A stretch of 64,000 bases of DNA. Source: Branchiostoma floridae (taxonomy: Eukaryota > Chordata > Leptocardii > Amphioxiformes > Branchiostomatidae). The translations under genes were made by a program, and so were the position numbers. Where the stretch lies: NCBI RefSeq assembly GCF_000003815.2, contig NC_049993.1, positions 12,885,189 through 12,949,188 on the forward strand, written 5' to 3'. Positions 1 to 19,697 of this stretch are shown here, in pieces. The notes beneath the pieces were generated by a model. It worked only from the letters and a program-made list of their open reading frames with translations, made no database searches and was not told the DNA's origin. Numbering within the stretch: the first letter of the stretch is position 1; each line of letters begins with the position of its first letter.

Positions 1-905
1 ATAATGAAAAGAAAAAAGGAAATGACAGAATCAAAGAAAAGCTCAAAATGAAGCAAACCAAACTGCACATTTGGACAGAGACACAAACAAAATGAAAAGG
101 GAAAGAAATGAACACATAACTATCAGACAACAAATGTCCTATTATGTGTCTTACTGATAGAAGCTGAAGATTTCATTGACAAAGAGAAGACGATATATAC
201 TACCTACTACCATTAAGAAATTACAAGAGTGACATTTTTCTGTTATCATTTGTGTATTCTATTACGTCACACAATTCTACAGGTGTACCAGGCTGGACTA
301 TACCCCTGACCAAAATATACCCAGGGTACAATTTAGTCAGGGGTATTTTCTGGCCTTTTACACTGGTGCAAATTCATTAGCATAATTTCTGAGTGCTCTA
401 AAGTAAGACACAGTAGAACAGAGAGAATGACTGAATGTGTAGGGGTGTTACCATCCGAGGGTAGAGACACACTGCGAAGGAAGTTGTACCGTGAGCTAGC
501 AACTGTTAGGGGAGGGGGGTGCCGGGTACAGGTGAACAATACATGTAGCGAAAAGAACAGAAAGAAAAAGAAAAGAAAGAAAAGATGTCAGTGTATGTGG
601 AGTAATCATGCAAATGTATTCAAGGGTAAAAGATGCAAGTCAAAATAACTGGTTAAAACAGACTGCTGTTATTGTAGCTTAATGTATACTAGGGTTTATA
701 GTAAATAATTCTTCAATGACATTTATTTCAGGTACAACATAAGTGCTGCAAGACATTGAACTGGACAAAATGTACAGAGAAAAGTATAAAATCATTTGAA
801 GAGTTTCAATCCAAAATACTTAGTGCATTTATATATATTCTAAAGGGATGAAATATAAGTTGGAAAGAAATGGAAGTGTACGAGAGATTTACAGCATTAA
901 CTGAC
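1..905. other. AMPK alpha intron, no exon seen
   Basis: Sequence 3' (in gene direction) of the last visible AMPK exon. It contains a purine-rich stretch near 540-590 and a hairpin with 11-bp arms (ATACCCCTGAC at 300-310, complement at 336-346). Similar CCAGGCTGGA/TACCCC..CTGGCC units occur at 1645-1735 and 1800-1895, suggesting a small dispersed hairpin repeat. No conserved AMPK exon was recognised. Confidence 0.5.
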
Positions 906-8520
<7,615 letters not shown>

Positions 8521-8682
8521 ATGTTCAGCAGCCAGGAATATCTGGAGAAGAAAACCGGTCCATCTGGTGTAGGGCGGTTACAGTACCTCCAGTCACTGGT
8601 CACAGAGTTCCAGGATACAGATAAAGAAGGTATAAAAAATTCAAGTCTACAATCATAAGTTTTACAATACTGTTGTAAAATA

Positions 8683-8746
<64 letters not shown>

Positions 8747-11183
8747 CTTGACTCTTTCACCCAAGCATTCGTTTTGTTCCAGACATCTCCGTTGTTTCAG
8801 ATTACCTCAAGTAGATATAAAAGTCTTCATGTGGTTTGATTGTAAGATTGTACTGAAGACGCAGACATTGTTTGTGATCTATTGTATAATCATATTTTTC
8901 AGATTGCAAAGAACAAGTTTTAGCTAATCTGGCCAATTTTGCTTACGACCCAATCAACTATGAACATCTCAGGAAACTCAATGTCATCGACATGTTTTTA
9001 GGTAAGCAAAAATGTATTCAAGAAGGAGTTGTTGCTTCCTTTTAGATTCTGTTATTGCTAATTTTTCCACATTTTAAAGAGGGCCATTCAATATTGCCAT
9101 GTCACAAGTATGTGTTTAGATGTTGGGATCTCATGATCAATGAAAAGCACAGGTAATGTTTATGACAGCCAACATTTATGCTAATCATTGCTGAATGATT
9201 CTTCCTGCCAGACTCTCTAACAGAGGAAAATGAGAGGCTTGTAGAGTTTGGAATTGGTGGTCTGTGCAACCTGGCTCTCGGTAAGTGGCAGAGGTCATTA
9301 TGATATTGTTTTTGGTTCCATGTATCATTTTTTCCCCTTTAGTAAATGCATTAGAAGCAGAACTACATTTGACCAAGAATACACAAAATATGTTCAGTGG
9401 CAACATCTAGACATGCTATTAAAACCTCATATTCAAATGAGCCTTGCAATACCAGCCTGCTGCATTCTGTGCTTCTTGCTTACCAGCCAATCATGTTTCT
9501 TTTTATGGCCAAGAAGCAATGTGATTTATTGGTTGGCTGGTAACTTTCCCTCCAACAACAGGTGGGGGTTGTTTTGATTGGTTGTAATGTGCAACTGCAA
9601 AGAAGCACAGCTTGCAGTCTGGTACACGGCTTTTGCTAGATATATACAAATGGCTGCTGAGGCCTGGTTTGAGACAATGCATTTGAATAGCACAAAATAC
9701 AATGACATTACATGCCCCCTTTCACAGTTGACCACGAATATTTGGAAGCTTTGTCATTCAGCATTTTGCCCATAATCTCTACTTCTGTGCAGCACTGAGT
9801 GAGCTCCTGCGCTCCTGTTTAAAACTTTGTTTTGGTTTTTCCATTTTGCAGATAAACAGAACAAGGAACACATTCTAGCCAATGGAGGTGTGGACCTTGT
9901 CATCCAATGTCTTTCCAGGTCCGTCTCTTCCTTGCCTTGGAATATCCTACCTACCTTACCTTGGCCTCACCTTAGCAATCATCTTGTATCGAGGTCATCT
10001 GAATCATGATCATTAAGCACTAAGTTGTCTTTTTTTTCAAATTTCATCTCCATCCTCCATCTTGTTGTCTAGATTTATCTGTCACTGATAGTGATATTCA
10101 TGTCCCACAACTAGCATTTTGTACCCTTCAAAATTCATTTAACTATTGTTCTATTTTGTTTTTTTTGCCTGGTACCTGTCATTATACATAAATATGTTTC
10201 TAATGTCTATGAAATTGTGTTTTTTCACCCCTTTTCAGTCGAAATGAGGAGACAGTGCTGAATGCCATCACTACCTTAATGTTCCTCACCACACCTGCTT
10301 CAAAACCAGGTATAGAACCAGTTTAAACTCTTGTGGCCTTCTTCCTTCCATATTCAGTAGCAAAACTAAAAAGACTATTATAATATAATAGTTTTAGGGG
10401 GCTGGTATCTTTTAATAACATAAGTCAGATCATGGTGAGAAAGATAGAAATAGATGTGGACTTATAAAGTTTGTACAATGACACATTGTCATTGTTTATT
10501 TGAACAAGCCTGTTGTTTATTCTTGTGTTTGTACAAATGTTTGACTGTAAATATTGTCTCCTGTCCACACAGCTATTACTCGTGTCTCAGTGGTGGAGTG
10601 TATGCTGAGATTTCAGCTGTCCAAAAACTCTCGACTCAGCAACCTGGCAACAGTCTTTTTAGAGGTATGTCTGGATCAGCTTTTCTGTCAAAACTTTGTA
10701 CAATGTATTATGCAACTATTATCCTGTCATCATATACATTTATGTAATTAAAGTTTCTTTCTCCTGTCTGAAGCACTTGATTTGTGCCATTTTGATTTTT
10801 TGACGTTTTATAGTTGGTTAAGCTACGAGAACTCATAATACACACACAAACACACATACACACAGTCAACCATACACACACACACACACACAATCCAGTT
10901 TATTGTCTGAGTGTCATCTTCCCACCTTGCAAGCGTTTGACGTGCTTGCACATAGATGTTGTGGCTTGATAGCAGACCCCCAAGTGTCTCTGTCCTGCGG
11001 TTTAACACTGTGTAGATTGAATAGGTGTCCTCCCTTCTGTTGTTAATCCATCTCTGATGTTTAAATCATTGTTTGGTTGACGTTTAGGACTACTGCAGTA
11101 AACAGCAGGTAGAAGAAGCCAGACAGGCCCAGGCTGGTGAGGCTGTGGGGATCACACTGCCTTCAGCACCACAGGAGACATGA
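8521..11183 (+). CDS. ARMC7: Armadillo repeat-containing protein 7
   Basis: Seven exons, all with consistent phases: 8521-8629, 8903-9001, 9212-9280, 9852-9918, 10239-10309, 10573-10664, 11088-11183 (TGA). The product is about 200 residues, the same size as vertebrate ARMC7 (about 198). Recognisable blocks are [72 protein letters not shown] and [16 protein letters not shown]. These make armadillo-type helical repeats over nearly the whole protein. The ATG at 8521 is followed directly by the conserved N-terminus. ARMC7 is a small scaffold-like protein; I can say nothing of its role from sequence. An AT dinucleotide tract lies in intron 1. Confidence 0.95.
8684..8745. repeat. (TA)n microsatellite
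   Basis: About 31 uninterrupted TA units in intron 1 of ARMC7, about 55 bp after the exon 1 donor. Confidence 0.95.
9430..9697. repeat. Imperfect inverted-repeat element in ARMC7 intron 3
   Basis: The left end TATTCAAATG..ACCAGCCTGCTGC mirrors the right end CTGAGGCCTGGTTTG..GCATTTGAATA. An internal pair (TTACCAGCCAATCA / TTGGTTGGCTGGTAA) makes a second hairpin. Looks like a decayed MITE; family not recognised. Confidence 0.4.
10841..10893. repeat. (CA)n microsatellite, interrupted
   Basis: Two CA runs split by a short CAGTCAACCAT segment, in intron 6 of ARMC7. Confidence 0.85.
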
Positions 11184-12231
11184 CAGCAACACTGACAGGT
11201 ATAGTAGGCCAAGCCGGATTGGACAATCCCTGGTATAAACGCAAATGGCAGGAGCTACTCCGAGGCTAGCAGCTGGATATGTACAGATTCGCGATGCCTC
11301 GTATGAATACGGGGTTGTTGTACCAAGGAAGTTTCAATAAGATTGACATCTCCTTGGAAAGTATGGAGTATTTCCTTATACTGCTGTAAGGTCCATGACA
11401 CAGGTGGGAAAGAAAAGGAAAGTGATCTCAATCCAGTTTTAGCACACTGAAGAGCTAGTGTTCCACTGGTCATAACAGAGAAGACGGGCCATGTACAATA
11501 TTTACAGGTTCATTGTACCACTGAGGGAATTGGACCCACTAGCTCTTTTCGGCAAGCACAATGAACAGTGGACAACGGTTTCACATCCCGTCCTAAGGAC
11601 TGCAACCTTTTACGTCAGCGTGCACGTTGGGTGAGCGGCACAGCTGGAATCGAACTCAGGGCTTCTACTACATGTAGTAGGTCCAGAAGCAGGGCTGCAA
11701 GCCACTAGACTATGCATACACATGGGCAAGAAGTCGGCTCTCTTTACACCGTGCTTTAAGTGGCTCTGTCCAGCGGGTCCACACGAGAGGCTACCCACTG
11801 TGATGTTCTTCTTCTATCCAAGATTTCCTCAGTTTAACATCATGGCCATGTTACCTGGTAACTGCAATTTGGTCATGGTGTTGATCAAGTCACTGGCTCA
11901 TTCTATGTGCACTTACCACCTGAGAGTTGGCTTGATGACAACACTGAAGTGAAGTTAATGCAAGACTGGACAGCTGTAGTGCTTATTTGCATTATGTCTT
12001 TATGTAGGTAGTGTGCTACCAAAAGACTTCATGAAAGGGCTTACAAGGGACATTGGTGAAGGTGCTATCAGCAATTTTGCATGGATGTACCATGCAAGGA
12101 CTTTCAGTGTATCTGACAAAGTCAATTGCATTTTAGGCAAAGATGTACATTTTCAGCAATGCCCCATTTTTGTTGCTTTTTGTAGTATGAAATGCACTCT
12201 CTTAGACTATTTAAGGTCAGAAAATGGTTGA
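11184..12231. other. ARMC7 3'UTR/intergenic, no gene seen
   Basis: Follows the ARMC7 stop codon. No conserved coding frame. Sequence at about 11525-11710 (GGACCCACTAGCTC... and GGAATCGAACTCAGGGCTTC) resembles an interspersed repeat with a tRNA-like 'GAAC' box, but I could not fold it as a tRNA. Confidence 0.4.
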
Positions 12232-12239
12232 TTATCAAT

Positions 12240-12572
12240 CAGGGCTCTAGCCAGCTCAAAATTTTTTTACGTCAGCCAATTCCCATTGTTGCAAAAACAC
12301 TATTCCATGAGTTAGAGAGACTGAACTGAGACCTTGAAAAACGGGTTTTTAATGAGATTATTGTATGCGAAAGGGCGCCGACACACATTGTCAGCAATCA
12401 TAACAATAGCAAAACAAACAGTGTGTGGCTTTTATGGCCGTGGACGGTGTCCCCAAGCCGCCTGTAGCTTCCGCCAAGGATTTTTGTCTGTCAAGGTTGA
12501 CTGATTGGTTTTCCGTCAGACGCAGCAAATTTCCGTCAATTGACGGAAAAACGGAGGCTGGCTAGAGCCCTG
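12240..12572. mobile_element. hAT-like MITE with 8-bp target-site duplication
   Basis: Termini are CAGGGCTCTAGCCAGC (left) and its exact complement GCTGGCTAGAGCCCTG (right). The flanking 8 bases TTATCAAT are repeated exactly at 12232-12239 and 12573-12580. CAGGG ends plus an 8-bp duplication are the signature of hAT transposons. The 333-bp body has no transposase frame. The intact target duplication suggests a fairly recent insertion. Confidence 0.85.
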
Positions 12573-12580
12573 TTATCAAT

Positions 12581-13557
12581 ACAGTACTATTAACAGGAAG
12601 TTACCAACATGCCAATAATACACATCAGATAAATATTGGAGGTACAAACTTTATTTTGAGGGGTCAAAGTCAGCAAAGATGTTTGCAGCACTTTATAATT
12701 AATACCTTACATAGCATAAGTTTTGAATTAAGACACATCACCAATGGATTTTCAAATAAAGTCTCAAAGTCTCATTCCTTTTCACTTCTGGTGCTGTGAC
12801 AGATGACATCAGAAAAGTGTAGCCAATACATTCAGTACACATCGCAATATTCAACAAATGTGATGCCACATACATTGTGTTTTCACTTCCTAAGGAAACA
12901 TGTACACATGTTTTAGGACTTTTGCCTACCATTACATATAACACTAATTGGGTATCTCCAATTAAGATCTTCGAAGATATTAATTATATTGAGAGGGAGG
13001 ATAATAGCATTTTTTGGTAGCAATGAAAACTACTGTATCACTCTTCTAATGTTTGCTATTTCATATTTCTTGATGTATGATAACAACAATTCAGTATTTA
13101 TTTAGTTCTTGTTATTGAGTTGTACCTTTATTTTCCATGTACCAATTTCTGTCTTGTCTAAGATATTTGTATTTTTCTGAATTAATGAGTATAAAAAATG
13201 CAATATTGTAACCCAAGGGTTCAATTGATGCATATTGTGCATATGCACTAAAACACTGGAATTAGAATAAATGTTATGATTTGAAACAACTTGATAACTA
13301 CCACTTATGTTGTTATTTTTAAGGCATGACTATATTTGTTATGTCTAATCAAACAAATCAGTATTTGTTCAGCTTGTTTAGATCTAGCTGTGGTCATTTA
13401 CATTTGGCTGTTTGACTTAGATTTTATAAAGCAAGCCTTCAGTTTTTTTATGTTTACAAAGACTCCATTAGTTGTTTTGTTTAGTATTTGTCTTATCAAT
13501 TTTTACCCTTTTACATTTTCCTGAATAATGTACATGTATGTAGATGATACTACAACA
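12581..13557. other. AT-rich intergenic stretch
   Basis: No conserved frame. A possible AATAAA at 13267 could serve a long ARMC7 3'UTR, but this is a guess. Otherwise nothing recognised. Confidence 0.35.
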
Positions 13558-13558
13558 T

Positions 13559-14492
13559 ACGAGGGGTGATCAATATGTTCTCGGCCTAACCCAGAAATAA
13601 TAAGCACAACTCAAATTTTGAGGCACAACTTTATAGTATGAAGTCTTTTATCAATATCCTCCAAATTACAAATCATTGGAGACATCACTTTCCAGGCATT
13701 CGTTTTATGCAAATTAGAAGGTAAGTGGCGAGAAAAAGAAGGGTGAAGTGTGATCAGACAATTTGACCCGCACACCTCAGGTTTCAGATCAATTGTCCAC
13801 TTTTTTTTCGTTATCCCTTACCTAACGTTACTGGGTGTCGCCTGCAACGTAATGATCNNNNNNNNNNNNNNNNNNNNNNNNNNNNNNNNNNNNNNNNNNN
13901 NNNNNNNNNNNNNNNNNNNNNNNNNNNNNNNNNNNNNNNNNNNNNNNNNNNNNNNNNTACGTGGGATTATCAATAAGTCCTCGGTTTTGCGGAGAAATAA
14001 TAAGCACATCTCAGATTTCGAAGCATAGATGTCAAGTATAACGTCTTATATAAATCTGTACCAAAATTCAAATTATTGTGATCATTACTTTGCAGGCGAC
14101 ACCCAATAATGTTAGGTGAGTGAGAAGGACAAAAACGTGGACAATTGACCTGACCTGATGTGGCGGGTCATCTTGCGCTGCTGGAAGGCAGACACCCAAA
14201 TTTTTTGCTTGAAATAGGAGGAGAATCATTATCAAACATTTTGACAATGTCTTTTGTTAATTTACGGCATCGGGAACTCGACCCACACATGTCTGATCAC
14301 AATTCACACCACTTTTTTCTCGCCACTTACCTTCTAATTTGCATAAAACGAATGCCTGGAAAGTAATGACTCCAATGATTTGTAATTTGGAGGATATTGA
14401 TAAAAGGCTTCATACTATAAAGTTGTGCCTCAAAATTTGAGTTGTGCTTATTATTTCTGAGTTAGGCCGAGAACTTATTGATCACCCCTCGT
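13559..14492. mobile_element. Mariner/Tc1-like fold-back element, interrupted by an assembly gap
   Basis: The outer ends TACGAGGGGTGATCAATA and TATTGATCACCCCTCGTA pair, and near-perfect complementarity runs inward for roughly 190 bp (AGAAATAATAAGCACAACTC; AAATTACAAATCATTGGAG). TA at each end fits a TA target duplication. Inside is a second, diverged end-like sequence (TACGTGGGATTATCAATAAG at 13958) and a second pair (GGGTGTCGCCTGCAACG against GCAGGCGACACCC). This suggests one related element inserted in another. No transposase frame is visible. Confidence 0.65.
13858..13957. other. Assembly gap (100 N)
   Basis: Exactly 100 N at the middle of a long inverted repeat, the kind of structure that stops assembly. 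True length unknown. Confidence 0.99.
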
Positions 14493-15577
14493 ACATGTAT
14501 AGGTCAAGGGCCTAACCGTTGTGTACTATGCACATGCACTAAACTAACTACTTAGAATTAAGTTAAACATTATAATTCAAAACTACATGATAACTACAGC
14601 AAAAACACATATCATTCATCATATATCAGTTTGACTAGACACAGTGCGATTGTAGCTTAGAGTTCAAGTTCCGGCCCGGCCAACTTGGTATCATTAGAAA
14701 GGTCCCGTAGTGAGGAATCGACGGGTGAAAACCACAGTCCAATCGGATACAACCATTTGGAGTTATTCTTGAGTATAGGCGCTCTGTTTAGGTGCAACCG
14801 ATAGCTACTCTTTCAAATACCGCCTGTCACGGCACCTGGTAGGGCCATGGCTTAAGACTGCGATTGTAACTTAGGGTTCAAGTTAACTAATAAGCAACAT
14901 CTCTATCTATGGTTTCCCTGTCAAATGATAATCTATTGCATGGGCCCAATATACGACTTTGGGCCTGAATAAACCATAAACTCAATAAAACAGCTGTTAA
15001 TGCCTGTATTTGTAGAGAAGTAGAATTAAGGTAGTTCGGCAGAATATGACGACAAACGTATAAGAACTGTCGTGGTGGAGGAGGAACGATGATCAGATCT
15101 TAATCCTACACTGTCACATCTGTGGCATATCTATCTCTGTCTCTTAGCTGATCTGCTTATCTATAATCTGTCTTCTTTTAATTTTTCATCTCTCAGCTGA
15201 CTCTCCGTATATGACAATGACAGGTCAATTAATCATGTTACTAGCCGAATAATCCCTCTCTTATATCTTCCCTCAGGAGCATTTCGTCAGCAAAGTATAA
15301 GACTTCAGCTTTTGTAGACTTCTCAGAAACGTAACCGAGGGTCGTTCTTAGTTCATGTGTGATCAGCATGAGGAGATACAAACGTCTGTTTGTCACAGTG
15401 ATTTTACGTTGAGTCCATTCGACGAAATGGCTGGAGAAGGCGAAGAAACGTCAACATAACAACAAATCTCTCTCGTTGTGCTATAGGAGTCAAATATGAT
15501 AGATCATGATATTACTACAATGTGACTGTTAGTTTCAAATCAGTACTGTACAGTTTCATGTCAGTGCTGAAGATTAG
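14493..15577. other. Intergenic, no gene recognised
   Basis: Between the fold-back element and the 3' end of the PLCXD gene. It contains a repeated phrase, GCGATTGTAGCTTAGAGTTCAAGTT (split here only for description) near 14646 and again at 14861-14883, about 215 bp apart. No coding signal. Confidence 0.4.
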
Positions 15578-17469
15578 CTAAGTGTAGTTTAGTTTGATAA
15601 CAGCTAGTAGGAACTCAAGGTCCACAAAGTCGGCGATGACGATGTTCATACCATTGCTGCCGGATCCTGATGATCTTTTTCCGTTCAGCCACTTCAGGAT
15701 CTCCGGCATGGCAGGAGTCGCCAGCACGCTCTTCAGACTGTGGCCCAGATTCCCAACAATGGTTGTCGCGTCAGGCGTGAGGATGGCCTGAGACACGTGG
15801 AACTTGGATTCATCGCAAACTCCTTCATTTTCGAGCCACGCAATCAGTTTTGCGCTCTCGTACGTGGTCGGACTGTGAGAGTGAACGTACTCCCAGTCAC
15901 TCCACAAGTAGTTGTGATGGTCGGCAATCCCATTGTTGTTGTAGAACACCATCACCTGATGCCGACTCTCCCACAGCTTGATCAGGGTTGTGTCAGCAGC
16001 CTGCGACACTATGGTTTTAGGACACAGCTTTGAACCGAACTTTTCTTCCAGGATGACACTCAACTGCCTGTGATGGGAATCATTCATGTTGTAGAAATGA
16101 TTGAAATCCAACAGTACGACCTCTTTCGGATGGTTGTTGAGCCAGTCGGCAATCTCCTGCATCGCAGTCTCCACTTTGCTGCCATACAGTCCGTGTACAA
16201 AGTAGAGGGAGTTGTCACTCTCTCTCCAGGCGACACGGAGATCGAAGTACCGCACACCAACGTTGAGCTGCCCGCTGAAGCCGATGTCATGTTGGGTAAC
16301 GGACCAGTTGTTCACCACGTCATTCACAGTCAGCCCCAGGATCTTTATCGTTTCCTCGTTGATGATTTCCAACAGAGTTTGCCCAACAGGCGAGAGTCCA
16401 GACGACTTGTCCTGGTAGAAACTCCCGGAATCATGAGTGCCTGTAACATGAAGCAAACGCAACTCAGTATCAACAAGTTTTCATAATCCCAGCTGTTCAT
16501 ACAAGGTATTATACATCTTTATTTTCCTGTCCACCCTATCAATTACTAGAATTTAAGAACCAACCTTGACCAAACCTAATCACACCTTCTACATGATGAC
16601 AACGCTAAATGAAACTAACAGATGGAAAAAATATATAACTAACACGAATAGACAGACCATAAACACAATGAATTAATAGCATCTTCTATGGACTCTATGT
16701 CAATTATCATTTATGATTAGTTTTACCCACTTGGACCTGTCACTTCCTGCCTCTGACTTTTGCGATTATATTTCAACTCACTCATTACAATCTACTGAGA
16801 GTGTATTAACTGACAACAAACTACAGAATCTCATACCTCATTGAAATATTTAGAGTTTATATACATCATAACTTCTTAATGGCTTTTCTTGATTATGTTC
16901 ATCTTCAATAATCTCTAAGTACCCATGGATAAAACACATGCAATCGGCGCCTTGGGAAAGCTATGTACTTGGGGCTATTAATTATTCATTTCGTCGAACT
17001 TCTTGTTATTGTCCCTGTGACGTGTCTAGCAGGGACCGAGTCCAACAAGACACGAGCACTGAGTGAGTGCAATCCCCCATTTAGCGGCAGTAGTTAATGG
17101 TCAATGACCCACCGTTAGGTGTATATGATGTCCCAAATGGGAAGGAGTTTAGCCGGCAAAGGAGCTTCGCTGTGGCCAATAACTCTTCTGTCGGCTTAAC
17201 TCCTTCCCATTTGCCACAGCAAGATCTGCTTGGATATTACTGTAGGTCCCTATAGTCACTTCTGTCCTCTCCGCAAATAGGACTCGGGAGCTATATACAG
17301 TAGTACGTCTGGATATCGTACTGGAAAAAGTCTGACACCCAGGGTACTAGATCTACCTACCGGGAATGGCGAGGTTCTTGAGCGGTGCGGCACGCAGATT
17401 GGGCGGTAGATCTCCCATCCAGTTGGCCAAGTCCAGCCCGTGAGGCAGATTCCCCGCCATTCTTGACAT
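15578..17469 (-). CDS. PLCXD: PI-PLC X domain-containing protein (PLCXD family)
   Basis: Two exons: 17469-17361 and 16440-15578, joined G|GC to give the conserved IPGTHDSGSF. The product is about 323 residues, the usual PLCXD size. The X-box phosphodiesterase catalytic histidines are His39 (PGTHDSG) and His119 (YFVHGLYG); DLRVAW, KEVVLLDFNHFY and VMVFYNN are further family blocks. No Y box, PH, EF-hand or C2 domain, so this is the minimal cytosolic-type enzyme, predicted to act on phosphoinositides by homology. Either Met at 17469 (MSRMAG) or 17460 (MAG) could start. The frame stays open upstream and encodes a hydrophobic stretch up to a stop near 17587, but with no in-frame ATG. Confidence 0.9.
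17135..17212. repeat. Hairpin, 23-bp arms
   Basis: AAATGGGAAGGAGTTTAGCC at 17135 pairs with its complement at 17190-17212 with two mismatches over 23 bp; loop about 33 bp. Lies in the PLCXD intron. Probably a small MITE remnant. Confidence 0.6.
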
Positions 17470-19697
17470 TCCTGTCACGTATGACCTCTTACAGCGTGAC
17501 GCCCTGTTGCGTAAAGCGAGCAAATAGACAAGGTAAAAGGTAAAACAATCAAGCAGAAGGACTATGGTGAAGCCAGTGCTTTTTTACTTGCTAGCCATAT
17601 AATACATAACGTTACGTCGATGAAGATTAGACATTCAGGAAACAAGATACGCCCAAAAGCATTTACTCAACCAACTCTCCAACTAGAAGACCTCTTTGCA
17701 TACTAGTATCAATTCACAGCTAGGATATGAAAGCTCTCTCCAACAAGATTTCCCCAGTGTCACTGACGGAAGACACCGGATCATACCCAGTTGCTGGAGT
17801 ATCTGCGTTTTGGCGGAATACATAACGTTATAGTGCTAAGCCAAATTGTAATGACTAATGGTACAACAAGGTTTCATCTCAAATTACAATAACCAGATGT
17901 TTTAGATAACAGTTTTTTAAAACTTTTTGCTGTCCGGAATGTGGTTGTTATTGTTAATGTTGTCAAATTTGTAGTTGCTCGGTCTTTCCGCATAATTGTA
18001 TTTCACATACTCTAATATTGGAAATCCAACACCATTCAACGCACCTGACTGGTACGGTATTTGTTTTGTTGTCTTTGAAACAAAGCACAGTCACCAGGTA
18101 GTTTTTCTCAATGCTAATAATGGTACAACATGTCAGATACAACGAACCCATCCAAATATTCTTCTACTGGTTTATTTTCACACTGTGAGGAAACTTTATT
18201 TTCTCTGACTCACATGCATAATCGTTTAACATACTTGCCACAAATGTTACGATCACTTGCAAAAGGTATTATTGAAAATGAACCGAATTGATATCGGATA
18301 GGACAAGAATGACAAGACTGAAATTAGTGAAAACAAACTCACTTTGTTCCACCGGACTCAGAAGTCTGCGACGCCCCAAGACGAGTTTGTGTTCGCGTGA
18401 CAATGATCTGTCCAAACGCAAAGTCTTATATCCGTGATCTCACCAATATTTCGGTTCAACCAATCGAGGCATCTGGCACGAAAGGACTTGGTTCGTTTGC
18501 TATGTATACCCACTTGACTTCAAACAACCAACCAGCACCCCCCTTACTTAAGGGTATGTATATGAGGCCTTTTCATATGTACATGACAGGGTTTCGAATT
18601 TCTACACTCAAGGTTATGTGATGCTATGGCCTACGCTTACCTTTTCTACTGGTCATGCACGAAAAAGTAGCCAAACAAACAAAGGAACGCCTGGCCAAAC
18701 AGCTTGGCATTTTCAATGTTGACCAACACGAAACTAGTCGGTGTTTTGTACGAAAACGTATGCGTCATTGTAACCAAATGCACATACGTCCCTTCAAATT
18801 TGCACCTGCATTTCTAACCGTCATGTACACGAAATACTATTTTTGGAAGCAAAGTAATTCTTGTTAGAAACAAGTAGTACTGTCAAGACTAAGGAAATCA
18901 TACTTTGTACTGCAAAGATATTTTGTCCAAGAGTGAGTTCTCGCATTGTGTGGACATGTGCATCACTGTAGATATTGTGAAGAAAATGAAAACCGACCAT
19001 AAAACACGGTATACAAAAGAAAGATATGAGCACCATAAACAATCATCAAAAAGAGTACATCTAAGATGATTATCCCATTGGATTAATCAAATGTTGTACA
19101 ACAGGAAGACAGGAGTATCCATAATAATTTCTGTTCTTAAGACAAAACGTAAATTACCAATTATAAGTTTATTTTTTATCACCAACATCCGGTATGAATT
19201 GTACATTTGTAGTGTCATTATTTGTATATCTACAAAAATAGCCATCAAAATTCAAACATAACCATCAGTGAAGTTTATAATTCATAAGAAATTGGACATC
19301 AAATGACATAAAAAGATTTGAAATCTTCCAAACGTAATGATTGGAAATGCACTACACTTGCATCCTCTACATTCAACTTTGATTTATGTTAACAACAAAG
19401 ATATTTGTAAAAACTTATTAATTCTTACACATCAGTGCCATTACGTTTACTTACTGGAACCAAATGTACCACCATTAATATATTTTGTTAAAAAGATTGA
19501 ATCATACCATGTAAAATCATACTGCCAGGGAAGTTGTGTCAATCCCCTTTTGTACGAAACCATTTTCTGTATTTATCATAAGCTATACAGATATAAGAGA
19601 TCCTCACAGTGCTTGCATTTGTCAGTGGTTATTCTGTCTTTATATTTCTACCGTGTCAGAGCTTGATGATGTTTTATATCGGGTTCTGTTGTAAATT
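17470..19697. other. Spacer between PLCXD and PHF24-like A
   Basis: Contains the PLCXD 5' region and the PHF24-like A 3' region. I saw no coding exon, RNA gene or terminal-repeat element that I could defend. Confidence 0.4.

Noticed and set aside
11600-11710. tRNA gene
   Set aside because: GGAATCGAACTC resembles a T-arm, but no acceptor stem, D-arm or anticodon arm could be placed.
16070-16486. 138-codon plus-strand frame
   Set aside because: Antisense to the PLCXD catalytic exon; open by codon bias.
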